Below, piece by piece: positions 62,650 to 64,000 of a stretch of DNA of 64,000 nt (position 1 is the first letter of the stretch; each line of letters starts with the position of its first letter). A model generated the notes under the pieces. That model was given only the letters and a program-made list of their open reading frames with translations, was not told the DNA's origin and made no database searches. The translations under genes were made by a program, and so were the position numbers. The stretch covers positions 1,054,001 through 1,118,000 of the forward strand of contig NZ_VOIL01000001.1 in NCBI RefSeq assembly GCF_007994735.1. The letters run 5' to 3'. The stretch comes from Nesterenkonia populi. GTDB taxonomy: Bacteria > Actinomycetota > Actinomycetes > Actinomycetales > Micrococcaceae.

Positions 62650-64000
62650 TCAGCTGTTCGGGGTCCTGAGGCCTTGGAGGGCGGGGCCCTCGAGGATGTT
62701 TCCCTCGGTGTCGAAGCGTGAGGCGTGCAGCGGGCAGTCCCAGGTGCATTCGGCGTCGTTCCAGCTCAGGATTCCGCCCATATGCGGGCAGACGGCAGAG
62801 ACTTTCCGGGTGGTGCCGTCCACGGTGGAGACGCCTACCGGCTTGCCGTTCTCACGGCCGACCGTGCCCTGGCCTTCCGCGGGCGCCTGCTGGGGCAGGG
62901 AGCTGAGCTCGGAGGCGACCCAGTCTTTGCCCATTCGGGCGCCGATCTCGAGGTTGTCCTTCATTCCGGTCGCCAGGCCTTGGGCGGTGACGGACCGGTC
63001 GGCGAGCACATAGGCCCAGGGTGTCTGTCCTTCGAGGATCTCTGAGGAGATGGCCAGTGCGGCGGCGACTCCGTTGGTCATGCCCCATTTGTTGTAGCCG
63101 GTGGCCAGGTAGATGCTGTCTCCGCCGAGGGGGAGCCTGCCGAAGAACGGGACGTAGTCGGCGGGCCGGTAGTCCTGGGCGGACCATGCGTGGGTGCGCT
63201 CGGCGCCGGGGAAATGGTGCTTGGTCCAGGCGTCGATCTCCTCGACCGCCTCCTGGTGGGATTCCGCCCGGCCTACGATGTGTCCGTTGCCGCCGACCAG
63301 CAGCAGCTCTTGGCCGTCGATGGTGGAGGTGCGGGTGCTGCGGCTGGGGGAGTCCACGGACAGGTGCATGCCCTGGGGGGTGTGTGCGCCCTCAGGGAGG
63401 CGGTATGCCAGCGAGTAGGAGCGATGGCCCTTCATCTTGGCGAAGTAGCCGCCGCGGTCCAGCACGGGCGCTCCGGTGGCCAGCACCAGGTGGTCGGCGC
63501 TGAGGCTGCCGTCGGTGGTCTCGATCTGCACGGGGGTCTCGGAGCTGGCGTCGGTGACCCGGACCCCTTCGACGATGGTGCCGCCGCGTCTGCGCAGCTC
63601 TGCGGCCAGGGCGTCGAGCACTTCGGTGGGGTGGATCTGTGCCTGGTCGTCCAGGGCGACGGCGCCGGAGACCGGGTGGGGGAGCTCTGTGTCCGCGGTC
63701 CAGTAGGCATCGAGGCCGACGGTGCGGGCAGCGTCGAACTCCCGCTCCAGGGAGGGAACCCCCTCGTCAGTGTTGGCGTAGATGAGGGAGGTGCGGCGCT
63801 GGTATTCGACGCCGTGGTCCTCCAGGTAGCGCAGCAGCCAGGCTTGGCCTTCATGGTTGGCGTCCGTGTAGGCCTGCAGGACCTCGTCGGAATGGTGGCT
63901 GCGGATGCTGGCGAGGTTGGTGCCCTGCAGCAGGGAGACTTTGGCGGTGGTGTTGCCGGTGGCGGCGGCGCCTACGCTCCGGGCTTCGAGGACTGCGACC
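62650..64000 (-). CDS. FAD-dependent oxidoreductase with C-terminal Rieske domain, cut by right edge
   Basis: The minus-strand frame is open to the window edge (450 residues visible; the N-terminus with the FAD GxGxxG motif lies beyond). Visible are the DAO-type segments VAVLEARSVGAAATGNTTAK, ALDDQAQIHPTEVLDALAAE, ADHLVLATGAPVLDRG and DSIYLATGYNKWGMTNG. The C-terminal Rieske [2Fe-2S] domain has CPHMGGILSWN and CTWDCPLHASRFD, with the two Cys and two His ligands (C-x-H...C-x2-H). Proteins of this layout are found in many Actinomycetota, with substrate unknown. A shorter start at GTG 63621 is an artefact, since the conserved frame continues upstream. Confidence 0.9.
   Translation of the reverse strand, partial: VAVLEARSVGAAATGNTTAKVSLLQGTNLASIRSHHSDEVLQAYTDANHEGQAWLLRYLEDHGVEYQRRTSLIYANTDEGVPSLEREFDAARTVGLDAYWTADTELPHPVSGAVALDDQAQIHPTEVLDALAAELRRRGGTIVEGVRVTDASSETPVQIETTDGSLSADHLVLATGAPVLDRGGYFAKMKGHRSYSLAYRLPEGAHTPQGMHLSVDSPSRSTRTSTIDGQELLLVGGNGHIVGRAESHQEAVEEIDAWTKHHFPGAERTHAWSAQDYRPADYVPFFGRLPLGGDSIYLATGYNKWGMTNGVAAALAISSEILEGQTPWAYVLADRSVTAQGLATGMKDNLEIGARMGKDWVASELSSLPQQAPAEGQGTVGRENGKPVGVSTVDGTTRKVSAVCPHMGGILSWNDAECTWDCPLHASRFDTEGNILEGPALQGLRTPNS

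Overview
The window is chromosomal DNA of a high-GC Gram-positive bacterium of the Actinomycetota, most likely of the order Micrococcales. The evidence is the mtrA-mtrB-lpqB operon, very high GC at third codon positions, frequent GTG starts, a nusA-ylxR-infB-rbfA-truB translation cluster of actinobacterial type, pdxST for vitamin B6, and a PspA plus coiled-coil membrane protein pair. I cannot fix the genus from sequence alone.

Positions 1-4760 are an accessory, lower-GC scar. A membrane protein of DUF2975 type runs off the left edge. It is followed by about 450 bases of unassigned DNA, a truncated gene remnant, and a nest of four insertion sequence families. An IS3-family element with 29-base inverted repeats (1292-4034) has been broken by an intact IS110-family element and by an IS30-family fragment. 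The 3' part of an ISL3-family transposase lies directly behind it.

Positions 4780-14572 form a complete selenocysteine module with its client enzyme: selB, selA and the selenocysteine tRNA (selC) on the minus strand, selD on the plus strand, then a minus-strand formate dehydrogenase operon (catalytic subunit, iron-sulfur subunit, NrfD-like membrane subunit). The catalytic subunit gene is one reading frame of 1099 residues interrupted by an in-frame TGA at codon 189. A bacterial SECIS hairpin with a GGTCT loop starts 11 bases after that TGA. All four sel genes needed to decode this codon are therefore adjacent to the only visible user. A LysR regulator and a divergent EamA-type transporter, sharing a perfect palindromic operator, follow.

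Positions 16680-21683 carry three envelope proteins of unknown function, each with a single membrane span and a proline/glutamine-rich cytoplasmic end. Next come a sodium:solute symporter, pdxST, PspA, a coiled-coil membrane protein, an HtrA-like protease and a PIG-L deacetylase. A gene at 30078-31724 appears to join an ECF sigma factor and its RskA-like membrane anti-sigma factor in one polypeptide. Then follow trmL, a J-domain protein, a cysteine desulfurase, a chorismate mutase and mnmA.

Positions 36258-41508 are a MoxR/DUF58/DUF4350/DUF4129/membrane-protein operon, divergent from mtrA-mtrB-lpqB-comF. The right third is housekeeping: hpf, proS, rimP, nusA, ylxR, infB, rbfA, truB, two small membrane proteins, ribF, a methyltransferase, rpsO, pnp and a TRIC-type channel. 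It ends with a flavin-nucleotide-binding general stress protein and a Rieske-containing FAD oxidoreductase that runs off the right edge. No CRISPR array, rRNA, prophage or replication origin was seen.
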